From Picochlorum sp. 'celeri' (Eukaryota > Chlorophyta > Trebouxiophyceae), in contig JAACMV010000015.1 of assembly GCA_010909725.1 (NCBI GenBank), positions 434,001-498,000 on the forward strand: a DNA stretch of 64,000 bases. The letters are read 5' to 3'. Position 1 is the stretch's first letter. Each line of letters opens with the position of its first letter. The notes below the pieces were generated by a model, which worked only from the letters and a program-made list of their open reading frames with translations, was not told the DNA's origin and ran no database searches. Both the position numbers and the translations under genes were made by a program. Positions 51,070 through 61,500 of the stretch are shown one piece after another.

Positions 51070-52992
51070 ATGGCAACATTGGCAGGAATTCTTGCGCGTA
51101 GGCGTGTGCTTGGAGATGCTGTAAAGCAGCTGAGAAGTCGACAGTCGTGGTATCTGAATGATACGCAGCGCTTCTTGTCGACCAATACCAAAGGGTCCTA
51201 TACTGTGGTGGATCACGAATTCGATGCGCTCGTGGTGGGGGCCGGTGGAGCAGGGTTGAGGGCTTCTGTAGGGTTATCAGAGCTAGGGTTTAAGACAGCA
51301 TGTATAACAAAATTATTTCCTACTCGATCTCATACGGTTGCTGCGCAAGGAGGGATTAATGCGGCGTTGGGGAATATGACCGAGGACGACTGGAGGTGGC
51401 ACGCCTATGATACCGTCAAGGGAAGTGATTGGTTGGGGGATCAGGATGCGATTGAATATATGTGTCGAGAGGCACCCAAGGCGGTGATAGAGTTGGAGAA
51501 TTATGGACTACCATTCTCGAGGACGGAGGAGGGGAAGATTTATCAGCGTGCATTTGGAGGACAGAGTTTGGATTTTGGCAAGGGTGGGCAGGCATATAGG
51601 TGTGCTGCAGCCGCGGATAGGACTGGGCATGCGATGCTTCATACACTGTATGGGGCTGCTATGAAGCATGATGTGCAGTTTTTTGTGGAATATTTCGCAT
51701 TAGATTTGCTCATGGATGAGCAGAATGTGTGCCGAGGGGTGATTGCCATGTGCATGGAGGATGGGACGTTGCATAGGTTCAAGGCGCATAATACTGTGTT
51801 GGCGACTGGTGGGTATGGAAGGGCGTATTTCTCTGCGACGTCGGCGCATACGTGTACGGGGGATGGTGGGGCCATGGTTGCCAGGGCTGGGTTGCCCCTT
51901 CAGGATTTGGAATTTGTGCAGTTCCATCCCACGGGGATTTATGGAGCCGGGTGTCTTATTACAGAAGGATCTCGTGGTGAGGGAGGTGTGTTGAGGAATT
52001 CAGAAGGGGAGAGGTTCATGGAGCGCTATGCTCCAACTGCCAAGGATTTGGCATCAAGGGATGTGGTGTCTCGTTCCATGACCATGGAGATTCGAGAGGG
52101 GCGTGGGGTTGGACCAGAAAAGGATCATATTTATTTGCATTTGAACCATCTCCCACCAGAACTGTTGGCAGAGAGGCTGCCAGGTATTTCTGAGACGGCT
52201 GCTATTTTTGCTGGCGTGGATGTGACCAAGGAGCCCATTCCAGTGATTCCAACAGTCCATTATAATATGGGTGGTATTCCAACAAACTACCATGGGGAGG
52301 TCATTAATCCTACAGCAAGCGATCCAGATGCTATTGTTCCGGGTCTTTTGGCTGCAGGAGAAGCCGCAAGTGCCTCAGTGCATGGTGCCAACCGCCTTGG
52401 TGCAAATTCATTGCTTGATATTGTTGTGTTTGGTAGAGCATGTGCCAATAGAATCGGTGAGATTGCTAAACCAGGCCAGCCACATAAACCGCTTCCAGAA
52501 TCTGCTGGGGAGGAAGCTATTGCTCGCATTGATGGGCTTCTTCATGCACAAGGATCTTCAAAGACATCAACTGTGCGAGGATCCATGCAAAAGATTATGC
52601 AGACTGATGCAGCTGTGTTCCGCACACAGGAAACATTGGCGGCAGGAAAGAAGAATATTGATGAATGCGTCGAGTCCTACAAGGACGTATCGCTCAAAGA
52701 TAAGGGCTTGGTGTGGAACACGGATTTGATTGAAGCCATGGAGTTGGAAAATCTGTTGATTAACGCTGCAGTAACCATGCACTCTGCTGAGGCACGGAAG
52801 GAATCCCGAGGAGCCCATGCAAGGGAAGATTTCCCAGATAGAGACGATGAGAATTGGATCAAGCATTCCCTGGGATGGTTTGAGTGGAACAAGGCCAAGG
52901 ACAGTCGTGTTACAATTGACTATAGGCCCGTCCACATGCAACCCATGGATGATGAGATGCCATATGTTCCTCCAAAACCTCGCGTCTACTAA
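51070..52992 (+). CDS. SDHA: Succinate dehydrogenase flavoprotein subunit
   Basis: 640 residues. The first 40 or so are a mitochondrial presequence rich in Arg and Ser. FAD-binding [11 protein letters not shown], the covalent FAD motif [36 protein letters not shown], and the helical C-terminal domain with [20 protein letters not shown] are all present. It oxidises succinate to fumarate in complex II and the TCA cycle. TGTAA lies at 53049-53053. Confidence 0.96.
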   Translation: MATLAGILARRRVLGDAVKQLRSRQSWYLNDTQRFLSTNTKGSYTVVDHEFDALVVGAGGAGLRASVGLSELGFKTACITKLFPTRSHTVAAQGGINAALGNMTEDDWRWHAYDTVKGSDWLGDQDAIEYMCREAPKAVIELENYGLPFSRTEEGKIYQRAFGGQSLDFGKGGQAYRCAAAADRTGHAMLHTLYGAAMKHDVQFFVEYFALDLLMDEQNVCRGVIAMCMEDGTLHRFKAHNTVLATGGYGRAYFSATSAHTCTGDGGAMVARAGLPLQDLEFVQFHPTGIYGAGCLITEGSRGEGGVLRNSEGERFMERYAPTAKDLASRDVVSRSMTMEIREGRGVGPEKDHIYLHLNHLPPELLAERLPGISETAAIFAGVDVTKEPIPVIPTVHYNMGGIPTNYHGEVINPTASDPDAIVPGLLAAGEAASASVHGANRLGANSLLDIVVFGRACANRIGEIAKPGQPHKPLPESAGEEAIARIDGLLHAQGSSKTSTVRGSMQKIMQTDAAVFRTQETLAAGKKNIDECVESYKDVSLKDKGLVWNTDLIEAMELENLLINAAVTMHSAEARKESRGAHAREDFPDRDDENWIKHSLGWFEWNKAKDSRVTIDYRPVHMQPMDDEMPYVPPKPRVY

Positions 52993-53267
52993 TTGATTCA
53001 TGTAGATATCAATGAGTATCCTTTTGTTTCTTGTACCGTCATGACATGTGTAATGTATGTAAGTGTCCACATTGCATTGTTGTTGTTTTATTGTTTTATT
53101 CAAGGACGAGAACACGGACTCTCTTTGAGACATGCACACAGAGCACGCAGAGAGTGTGTTTTTAATTTGATATTCTCCTCTGAAAGTAAGTACTTTAATC
53201 TTGTCATATATGGAGGATAGATAGATAGTCCACTGATACAAGAAGGAAACAAGAGCAGTTCAGGGCC

Positions 53268-53971
53268 ATGTTGAAGAGTTGGTTTCCATTTCTTCAAAAA
53301 GACCCGAAGGAAATTGTGAGGAAATGGAGGGGAGAGATTCGACGTCAGAAATTAGAGATTGATAGGGATATTCGAAGCCTGACGGTGGAGCAGAAAAAGG
53401 TAGAGCGTTCGATTAAAGAAGCTGTAGGTCGTAACGACATGGCTTCTGCCAAGGTGGGTATCTTGATGCGGTTTGGGTTTTGTTATAGCTATGTACATGA
53501 CATACTGGTGTGTAGATCTTGGCAAAAGAGTTGGTTCGGTCGAGAAAGGCTGTGGCTCGTTTGGCAGAAAATAAAGCTACCCTGGATGCCTTGAATATTC
53601 AAATGGGAGAGGCCTTGCAGAATTATAGACTTGCAAAGACGGTCAAGGCGTCTACCAAGATGATGGCGTCTATGAATAAGCTCGTGAAACTTCCTCAGTT
53701 GGAGAAGACGATGAAGGATATGTCAAGGGAGATGGCGTATGCTGGGTTTTTGTCAGAGACATTGAATGAGGGGGTTAGTGGGGCTGTTGATGTGGATGAT
53801 ACGGAGGAGCTTGCGGATGAGGCAGTAGATAAAGTGTTGTTAGAGATTACAGGGGAGACGATGGCGCAGGCGGCGTCGGTGCCAATGGCACGTGTGCGTG
53901 GCAAAGAGAGGGAAGTTGATGATGCCGAGTTGAATGATCTTCTGAGGCGGGTCATGGAGGAGCAAGGGTAA
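53268..53971 (+). CDS. VPS24: ESCRT-III subunit VPS24/CHMP3
   Basis: Exons 53268-53453 and 53516-53971 across a 62-bp GTGGGT...GTGTAG intron in phase 0 give 213 residues. The N-terminal basic helix pair has DPKEIVRKWRGEIRRQKLEI and DRDIRSLTVEQKKVERSIKE; the next exon starts ILAKELVRSRKAVARL, as in CHMP3. The C-terminal part is acidic and ends with a MIM1-like helix (DDAELNDLLRRVMEEQ). It assembles with VPS2 on endosomes and in membrane scission. Confidence 0.9.
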
Positions 53972-53985
53972 TTGTATGTTTATAT

Positions 53986-54000
53986 TGTAAAACTCTTACA
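53986..54000. terminator. Facing TGTAA poly(A) signals
   Basis: TGTAA at 53986-53990 lies 14 nt past the VPS24 stop, and TTACA at 53996-54000 (minus-strand TGTAA) lies 8 nt past the SET-protein stop, all inside a 37-bp convergent gap. Confidence 0.55.
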
Positions 54001-54008
54001 TGGAATTG

Positions 54009-57000
54009 TTATGTATCATCAGCATCTGATTTAGTATCTTTCAAATGCTTCTCTCCTCTTCCAGACGATCCAGTTTCTTGTGCGCTTGATATCCCCCGTA
54101 CTTTCTCTGTACCAAGAGGGGGCGGTGGAGCACCAAATAGTGGGAGTGGTGCAGCTGGCATCGCAGATGAAGATGCTTGGCCCTTTGCTGCGGCTCCGAC
54201 CATCAGTTCAAACTTTGCAGCAGTTGGCGAGGCACCTTCAAGGATTGACAAGTAGTCTGATGAATTTGGATTATTTGCTGCAGCTCCTAATTTCATCATA
54301 TCTCCCGCTGGATTGGAATGAAATGCATGCGGGGATGATCCGTCCAGGTCATCTTTCAAGCCCATGTTTGGCACATTGGCAATGGCAGCTGATGGGGAGC
54401 ATGGGATGGGAGGATTGCCCTGACCACCTTGGTCCCCCTGTCTCTGTCTACCTTGGATGGATGGCCGCAGTGGAGACCGGAGCTGAGGCGGGTATTGAGG
54501 TGTAGAATCCTGTGCCATCACAAAAATTGGTGGAATGCCAGGCCCTAGCTCTGGCGGTGGTGGCAGCGGATATTTTGGAAGTTGTGGCCCCCGCGATGAG
54601 CTCTGCTCCTTGTGCTGAGGTTTGTCGTGCAATCCTTCCAAATAGCCCTCATCATACTCATTCTCGGGTTTTGCTTGAGCAAAATATTCGTATGCTGAAT
54701 TGGGAAACCGTGGCGTGAGCACTCCACCTCTGCGGAAAATGTCATCCTCTCCAGAATCATGTCTACCCATCCTTGCAGATCCTGGCTGCTCAGAGTCGGG
54801 TGCACTGTCGCCAGACTTCCGCTCATCATCATCGTCTGACTCTTCCGGGGGATAATGATACGGATCGCGCGACAGCGGTAACTTTTTACCCCTGCCTCGA
54901 CCTCTTCCCCTTCCTCGGGGCAAGGTTTGTTTCTTTCCACGAGCTGAGGCAGGAGTCCGCATGCAAAATCCTGGATGGCCAGCTGGTTTGTTGCAGTGAA
55001 TACTTCTTGTGCATCTTCCCGAGTTCTGCTGGATTAACGGGTTGATCGATCCAGGCATTATTGCTGGAAGTGCTGTGTTGACAGCTGGTGTTTGGCCACC
55101 TGCTCTTGCAGCCTGCTGGGACTCTGCTGCAGAGCATACTTCAATAGTATTGAATTCAATCATAAACTCTCCTTCCTCTGTCGTTGAGATTCCAATCACA
55201 TCCTCTATTTTCAATTGGTGGTATCGAATATAATCACCTGCGTGCTCTAATACGAAAACCCTGCGTGTCTCTATGCCATTGGCCCACGACTGTAATGTAA
55301 ATTCCCAAGAGTTGCCTTCGTGGTCTTTGGCAACGAGAGAATGCGCTCTGCCTACAGCAAATGAGAGATTAGCCTCCACTGCCGCACGAGGCAAGAGGAT
55401 TCGCCCCTTTGTGACATCACTGTTTGTCAATCTTTTTGCAACAAGAATGGTTCTGGCTGGCAGCCCAGATGATGGAGGAGTTGGTCCAGATCCCTTTGAT
55501 GCCGATTTGGACTTCGAAGACCTTTTTTCATCCGGTTTTGTTCTAGACATTTGTGCAATTATGGTTGCTGCTTCCATTCCAGGACTCATTGGAGTTTGCT
55601 TGGGTCCAGCACGAGGTCTCTCTCGCGATGGCGAAGATGCATCACCTCGAGATTTGGGCTGCTGCATGGCCTCCATGTCCTGCTCAAAGTCGGTACCGAA
55701 AATTTTCTTCTGACGTTTACGACCTCTTGAGCTGACAGAAACAGCCTCTTGCTCTCCAATACCATTGCCATGGAGGCTCCCCGCAGTTTGTTCAGCCCCT
55801 GGATTCTCTACAGGTTCGGTAATCTGGGCAGGGGGCATGGCCGTGAGGCTATCCAATGCTTCTGCCAGTTGCCTCTTGGTGGCGAGTATTTCCGAGTCAC
55901 GAAGGCTCGCGGATATATTTTGCCACCACGCTGATAACGCATCATACATCTCTATTGCCAACGATACCTGAGGAGATTCCAAAAGTGAGTCTGACAATGC
56001 ACTGGTGGTGCCCAGGTCAATCAAGAGATGCAGATGCTCGATCGCCTCCCTATTTCCAGATCTCAGGAAACTATCAAACGATTCTGATACTTGTTGTGGC
56101 TTTGCACAATCGACACAATCATCTGGTTGCTGCAAAGTTCTCTTTCTCCTCTTTGTTGCCCTCTCCTCCACCCAGCGATACTCGTGGTCTCTCAAATGTA
56201 TGCTCTCAACAAACCCATCATCGTATGCAATTGTACTGAGCCCTGAAGCAGGTTCATACTTTGAGACCTTCCCGGCATAGTAGCATGCGTCACCATCCCA
56301 CCATATCTCAACCCGACGCCCCACATCAGTTGAGCTTTGACGTTGGTTGGTATCTATAGAACCCCGACAATTTGCAGCTCCACATTGACATGTGTACTTC
56401 TTTGAGCCCCCTTCCAAAATATGCTCAAAGTTATAATCGTATACTAGCTCCTCACCCTTTTGAACATCTCTTTTCGCAAATATGCCCACCCGGATCTCCC
56501 CTGTGGATGCATCTCGCCATTTCTGCGTGATGCAATTTGGATCACAAGAAGAATTAAGCAAGCGAGCAACATTCCCTTTCTTCCGCGCATCTATGACCAT
56601 TCCAGGAGCCATTTCCATCATGTAAAAGTGAGGGAAATTTTCCACCCGTGATTCCTCCATACGCCGAGTCATTTCCATGGTATCAATAACTTCCCCTGTA
56701 TACTCCACAATAAAGGTACCACAAGGTATTGTCTCGGCAGCTTTCACACCCCACCCTTTCGATGATGTTAGAAACACTTCCATCTTTGGCATTTCAAGCT
56801 GATGGAAGGGCTTGTTGGCGCACAAAATTCCACACGGACAGGTCTTTTGATCGCAGTGGATATATGATAGTCTGTTCAAACACTCATGCCCACATCCAGA
56901 CAACACAGACCCGACTGCAACATTCCCCGAGCAATTTTCAATACCAGGAGAGCAGCAACAAACCGAAGAATCCTCTTTCGATAACCTCTTGGGTCTTGGA

Positions 57001-57623
57001 ACATTCCAAAAGTTTTGCCTCAGGTGCGTATACTCTGGAAATGCATTTTTGCCTCGAAACACCTCATCACCAAGCTGTGACATCATCTTCTGTTTGAATC
57101 TATCAGTCATCTTTATCTTTCCTTCCACAATTGGGATACAACACACATCGTTGGATTCCTGTTGCTGCGCAGGTTGCTCTACACACGGCCAAGGGCACAG
57201 GACAGGCACAGGACTAGGACACCACCAGTGCTCCATAAACCCTGCCACCTTTCCCTTCTTTCCCTGTCCCACCTCCAAAAACATCTTCACCTGCTCTATT
57301 CCTTGCCGTATAGTCGCACTTTTACGCCGCATGAAACCTTTCTCAACCCCCTCTGACCAGGTCAAAACCCCCTTTGGCTTTATCCATGAATATGTAAGCT
57401 CCCCAAAAAACATGACGGGAACCGTCGCATCCTTTGCCCGCGCACACCTATTCAGAACATGATCCGAGTCTAAAGCATCGTCACGGACAATCTGAGCAGG
57501 CCAGTGGGGGTAACTTCCAACCTTTGCCCATACCACCTGACACCTGTACGCACGGTCAACAACATCCGCACGACTCAGGAACGCCACAACCTTGGCTTCA
57601 TACTCATCTCCAGCGCGGCCCAT
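54009..57623 (-). CDS. PWWP-SET-B3 histone methyltransferase
   Basis: 1204 residues, single exon. A PWWP domain (about 21-110, VVWAKVGSYPHWPAQIV) is followed by an AWS region (about 225-275, Cys-rich with CLNRLSYIHCDQKTCPCG), SET (about 280-400, GWGVKAAETI, VEYTGEV, NSSCDPNC, YDYNFEHI), post-SET (CQCGAANCRG) and a Tudor-like segment (about 435-480, VEIWWDGDACYYAGKVSKYE). This order fits H3K36 methyltransferases (NSD/ASHH type). Unexpectedly, residues about 721-828 form a B3 DNA-binding domain (LTNSDVTKGRILLPRAAVEA, SWEFTLQSWANG, VFVLEHAGDYIRYH), like FUS3/LEC2/ABI3. A small Cys-His motif (CTRSIHCNKPAGHPGFC, about 868-888) and a Pro/Gly-rich tail follow. Confidence 0.88.
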   Translation of the reverse strand: MGRAGDEYEAKVVAFLSRADVVDRAYRCQVVWAKVGSYPHWPAQIVRDDALDSDHVLNRCARAKDATVPVMFFGELTYSWIKPKGVLTWSEGVEKGFMRRKSATIRQGIEQVKMFLEVGQGKKGKVAGFMEHWWCPSPVPVLCPWPCVEQPAQQQESNDVCCIPIVEGKIKMTDRFKQKMMSQLGDEVFRGKNAFPEYTHLRQNFWNVPRPKRLSKEDSSVCCCSPGIENCSGNVAVGSVLSGCGHECLNRLSYIHCDQKTCPCGILCANKPFHQLEMPKMEVFLTSSKGWGVKAAETIPCGTFIVEYTGEVIDTMEMTRRMEESRVENFPHFYMMEMAPGMVIDARKKGNVARLLNSSCDPNCITQKWRDASTGEIRVGIFAKRDVQKGEELVYDYNFEHILEGGSKKYTCQCGAANCRGSIDTNQRQSSTDVGRRVEIWWDGDACYYAGKVSKYEPASGLSTIAYDDGFVESIHLRDHEYRWVEERATKRRKRTLQQPDDCVDCAKPQQVSESFDSFLRSGNREAIEHLHLLIDLGTTSALSDSLLESPQVSLAIEMYDALSAWWQNISASLRDSEILATKRQLAEALDSLTAMPPAQITEPVENPGAEQTAGSLHGNGIGEQEAVSVSSRGRKRQKKIFGTDFEQDMEAMQQPKSRGDASSPSRERPRAGPKQTPMSPGMEAATIIAQMSRTKPDEKRSSKSKSASKGSGPTPPSSGLPARTILVAKRLTNSDVTKGRILLPRAAVEANLSFAVGRAHSLVAKDHEGNSWEFTLQSWANGIETRRVFVLEHAGDYIRYHQLKIEDVIGISTTEEGEFMIEFNTIEVCSAAESQQAARAGGQTPAVNTALPAIMPGSINPLIQQNSGRCTRSIHCNKPAGHPGFCMRTPASARGKKQTLPRGRGRGRGRGKKLPLSRDPYHYPPEESDDDDERKSGDSAPDSEQPGSARMGRHDSGEDDIFRRGGVLTPRFPNSAYEYFAQAKPENEYDEGYLEGLHDKPQHKEQSSSRGPQLPKYPLPPPPELGPGIPPIFVMAQDSTPQYPPQLRSPLRPSIQGRQRQGDQGGQGNPPIPCSPSAAIANVPNMGLKDDLDGSSPHAFHSNPAGDMMKLGAAANNPNSSDYLSILEGASPTAAKFELMVGAAAKGQASSSAMPAAPLPLFGAPPPPLGTEKVRGISSAQETGSSGRGEKHLKDTKSDADDT

Positions 57624-58515
57624 ACTTTTACCCAGCCCTTTTACACGTCAATCGAGTGTCCAGGTATCATGTTCTCGCTGTCATATCTCCAAGCATGAAA
57701 AAGAAGAGGAAGAAGGAAGAAAAAAAAAAATCAGAAACAGATTGTCTTCCCGTACTCACTAGAAGTCTCTAGCCCCAATGACTGCAAAATCATGGTAAAA
57801 AAGATGATTACACAAATGCAATCCAACTCAGCCACCGAATTCCCAATGCTAACCACAATTCCCAACCACGGTTGGGAAATGGCTGACATTCTCCAACCAT
57901 GAACACCAACACCACTCAGACAGGAGAACCAAATACTCTAACAATTCCATAATAAAACTAGAACCAATAATTCGCATATAAATGCATCCGAAAACCAAAA
58001 CAAGCCACACTCGGTCGGACAGAAATGGAACCATCCTCCGTGCTCATCCGCATCCAAGCGTATATCAAACTATTCGCATTCTAACCCATACCAATTGCGT
58101 ACCTATTATTATTCTGAATTATTAATTGTGATTAATGGTATACCTGCATGAATGTCGCATGTGGCATGTGTCGTCCTCTGACACGAAGGCTCGTCTCGTC
58201 GGGGGCGCTCTTTTTTATGTATCGATTTACAGAGTTTCTTAATAATAATAATAAAATGTACCATCAGGTTTTGGACTTCTTCTGCTCTCTTTGTTGTACT
58301 CAACCAAGACGTATTCAGTTCTATTCGTAGTATAATTTTCCAAATACTCTGCCAGAGGGTATATATGTAGTGGTAGTATGGGGATACTGTTGCTCTCCTG
58401 ACCATATGGTCGAGAACTCTGCAAGAGTCTCAGCAACTCTAGTCTTGTGTTGACCTGTTTCTCACGATTGCCCCAATTGTGCGGACAATAGATCTCACTC
58501 TGTATTGTATCCAAG
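57624..58515. other. Divergent intergenic region, SET-B3 / REV3
   Basis: 892 bp, the longest unexplained gap of the right half. It contains A-rich stretches (57700-57730) and a perfect hairpin, TTCCCAACC (57859-57867) then AC then GGTTGGGAA (57870-57878). Minus-strand frames at 58239-58514 and 57849-58034 have no family match. No tRNA or snRNA was recognised. Confidence 0.5.
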
Positions 58516-61500
58516 ATGGTAGATATTCAGAATCCAAATTCTATGCATGTTGAAAAACAACAGGAATCAGAGCAGGAGGAAGAATTTGTTGTGCTCAAGT
58601 TGGTTCAGCTTGACTATTACAGTGAATACCATCATGTGACTGCCGCTGGAGGAATGTATCAGCACCGACAAAGAGACGCTGGAACAACGTTGGATGATTA
58701 TCGGTTGATGTGGTCCTCGTTGGAAGGGCGTGTGATGGATGATGTCAAGGTTCCTGTTGTTCGAATGTTTGGAGTGACACCGCAGGGTTGTTCAATGTGT
58801 GTGCATGTGCATGGGGCATTTCCGTACTTTTATGTGGCTGTAAAGGAGGAAGATGTATGTGATGGTCAAGGAGGTGGGTTTACCATGATTGGTATTCGTA
58901 TGTGGTTGTGTTCACCAAATACAATGTACCCGAGGGATGTGTGTGTGTGCAGTGAAATCGCACATGCATAGATTTGCCAGGGCATTAAATACCGCGTTGC
59001 ACGTACAACATGCTATCAGGACGGGTGATGGTGTGGATGATACGGCGAAAGTGGTGAAGAGTAGGGTCTTTGATATTGTCCTGGTTCGAGGGAAGCCTTT
59101 TTATGGATACCACCATGAGGATTGTTTGTGGATGAAGGTCATCATGATTGATCCTTCGGATGTGAAGCGGGCGTCAACACTGTTGAGTTCTGGTGCCGTT
59201 TTGGGGAAGAAATTTCAGCCGCATGAGTCTCATATTCCATTCATGTTGCAGCTGAAGATTGATTATAACTTGCATGGGATGGGGTGGGTGTGGTTCCGAC
59301 GAGCTGCGTTTCGGAAAATTTCAGACGCAGCGTATGGGCAAAAGTTATGGCGATTGAATTCTTCGAGGAAAGAACAGACTCGGTGTGACATGGAGGCTGA
59401 TGCTTTGGTGGTTGATATATTGAATATTCAGGGGAAGACAATGGTGAATATCAATGATGCTCCAGAAGATGTTCGGTTGGTTGATTCGTTGGCACCAATA
59501 TGGGCGGATGAACGGAGGAGACAGGGAACCTGTAGCATTGATGCAACTCCTGTTACTGTAGAGAGAGACGTCAGAGAATTTGATACCGATACTATCGAGG
59601 TTTGGAGAGGAAAATTTAAGGAAGCTGATGATCGGAGACAGGAGGAGGAGGGGATGAGGATGCAGAGGGGATCAGATGTTCAAGATGCGAATCAGTCGCC
59701 CCAGAAAGATGATATTTCGTCATTGGTTGACGTGGGTATTATTGAACATACCCAGAGAGAAATGGACAATGTTGATGAGGCGACTGGGTGGGGTGAGAGG
59801 CAGCGGGAGTATGGGGCCATGAGGGGTGTGCCAGGTGGTGATGAAGAGGATGCGCTCGCTATGCTGGTTCAATACATCCCTGAATCTCACAGTCTCACAC
59901 TTGATGAGGATGCGAAAGGAAGTGCTGATGGTTTGAACAGGATGTGGAGTCAAGATGATGCCCCAAGCCAGAAGCAGATGGGGCAGCATATTCGACAAGC
60001 TTTGGTTCAGGACATTTTAAGCGCCGAGACCGAATGTCGCGACATCATAGAAGCTTCTCAAATGTATGAAAGGCAGATGAATGAGCATAATGGCTATAGG
60101 ATCCCTCAAGTAGATGGCGGTAATGATTGTTCGGATGAAGAGGGTACCTCAGGAGGTCGAGAACCTGACAGGCCTGGGGTGAGTTCTGATCGTGCGGAGG
60201 CGTACGCATCGCGGGACGAGGTGAAAAATTCGATACTCAGAATATCTCAGATTCGTGAGATGTTTTTCGGGAGGAGCGATTACTTTGATATCGTTGATGA
60301 GGCAGAAAATACACCGCAGCCACAGGTTGCCTCAGCTTCTCAGGAAAAGTTGAACTTCTGGAGGGAGCCTGCTTCTCAGGTGAATTTTGAAGACGAGATT
60401 GAATTGAATGATGAGGATAGATTTGGCGAAACGCGGGTTGAATCGGATAATGCTACTGCTGACAAGGTGCTCACCCTCTGTAGGCCACCTCCATCCATTT
60501 CTGACATTGAAGACAGTTGGGATCGCTTTGGGTTGCTACCTATTGTACACCAAGGGCCGCATTATAGCAATTCAAGTGATATTGTGAAAAAAGTTGAAGT
60601 GTTTGCGGGCAAAGCGTTTCATGCCAAAAGCACTGCTGTCGATGCCTTGCCAACATTTGGCCCAACAGTAGCCATGGAAGGCAAACTACAGTCTTTGGGT
60701 GCCGTTCCACAGCATAATATGAATTTTGCGTTATCTTGGGACCCACCAACGTATTTCACAGTAGAAAAATGGGCGAAAGAGCTTGCGCAACATAGAGAAG
60801 GTGTTTCCTTGCCGTCTGGCTCCTCTGCTCCAAGAATGGACCCCAACACAGGGAGGCTTCTCCCCACAACAGCAGCGTCCCATACCTCCCAGAGCTCTCT
60901 GATGGGAACTCCAATGATATCAAGCTATAAGCAGAATATGAATAATTTTGACACGACACCAGAAGAATTGTACCAGCCTCAATCTGATGGACACTTGCCC
61001 AACGAGACTGATGATTTGATACGGCCAGCTTCCCCCAAGTATGACGAAGTTGATGCCTTCTATAACAATCCAAGAGTCCAAGAATCGCCCACTGTAATTA
61101 GAGGTGCAAAGAAGACAACATCGCCAATGTGCGCAAAGAGGCAGAAGCGTAAGCAGTCAATCAGCCAAATATCTCCACCGTCTGGATTCTATCAAGGTCG
61201 CACTGCAGAGTCACAAATGGGGTTCCAGTATGACACTTCAGATGGCAAAGGTGAGGGTTTGACCATTGCCTGCATTGAAGTACATGCAGAAACACGTCCA
61301 GGGCTGCTTCCTGACCCCATGCATGACGCAGTAAAAGCAGTAATCATCTCAGTAATGCATGATGAAGACATTGTGCATTCTGGCCAGTATTACACCAGAA
61401 TTTTAAGCTGTGCGGGAAGCGACATGGAAAAAAGTACCGTATTGAACAACGTTGATGGAATGTCAGGGGTTGAATTCGACCACGTGTCTTCTGAAAAAGA

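Noticed and set aside
58239..58514. 91-codon minus-strand frame before REV3
   Set aside because: Low-complexity end (poly-Tyr) and no family match; probably chance.
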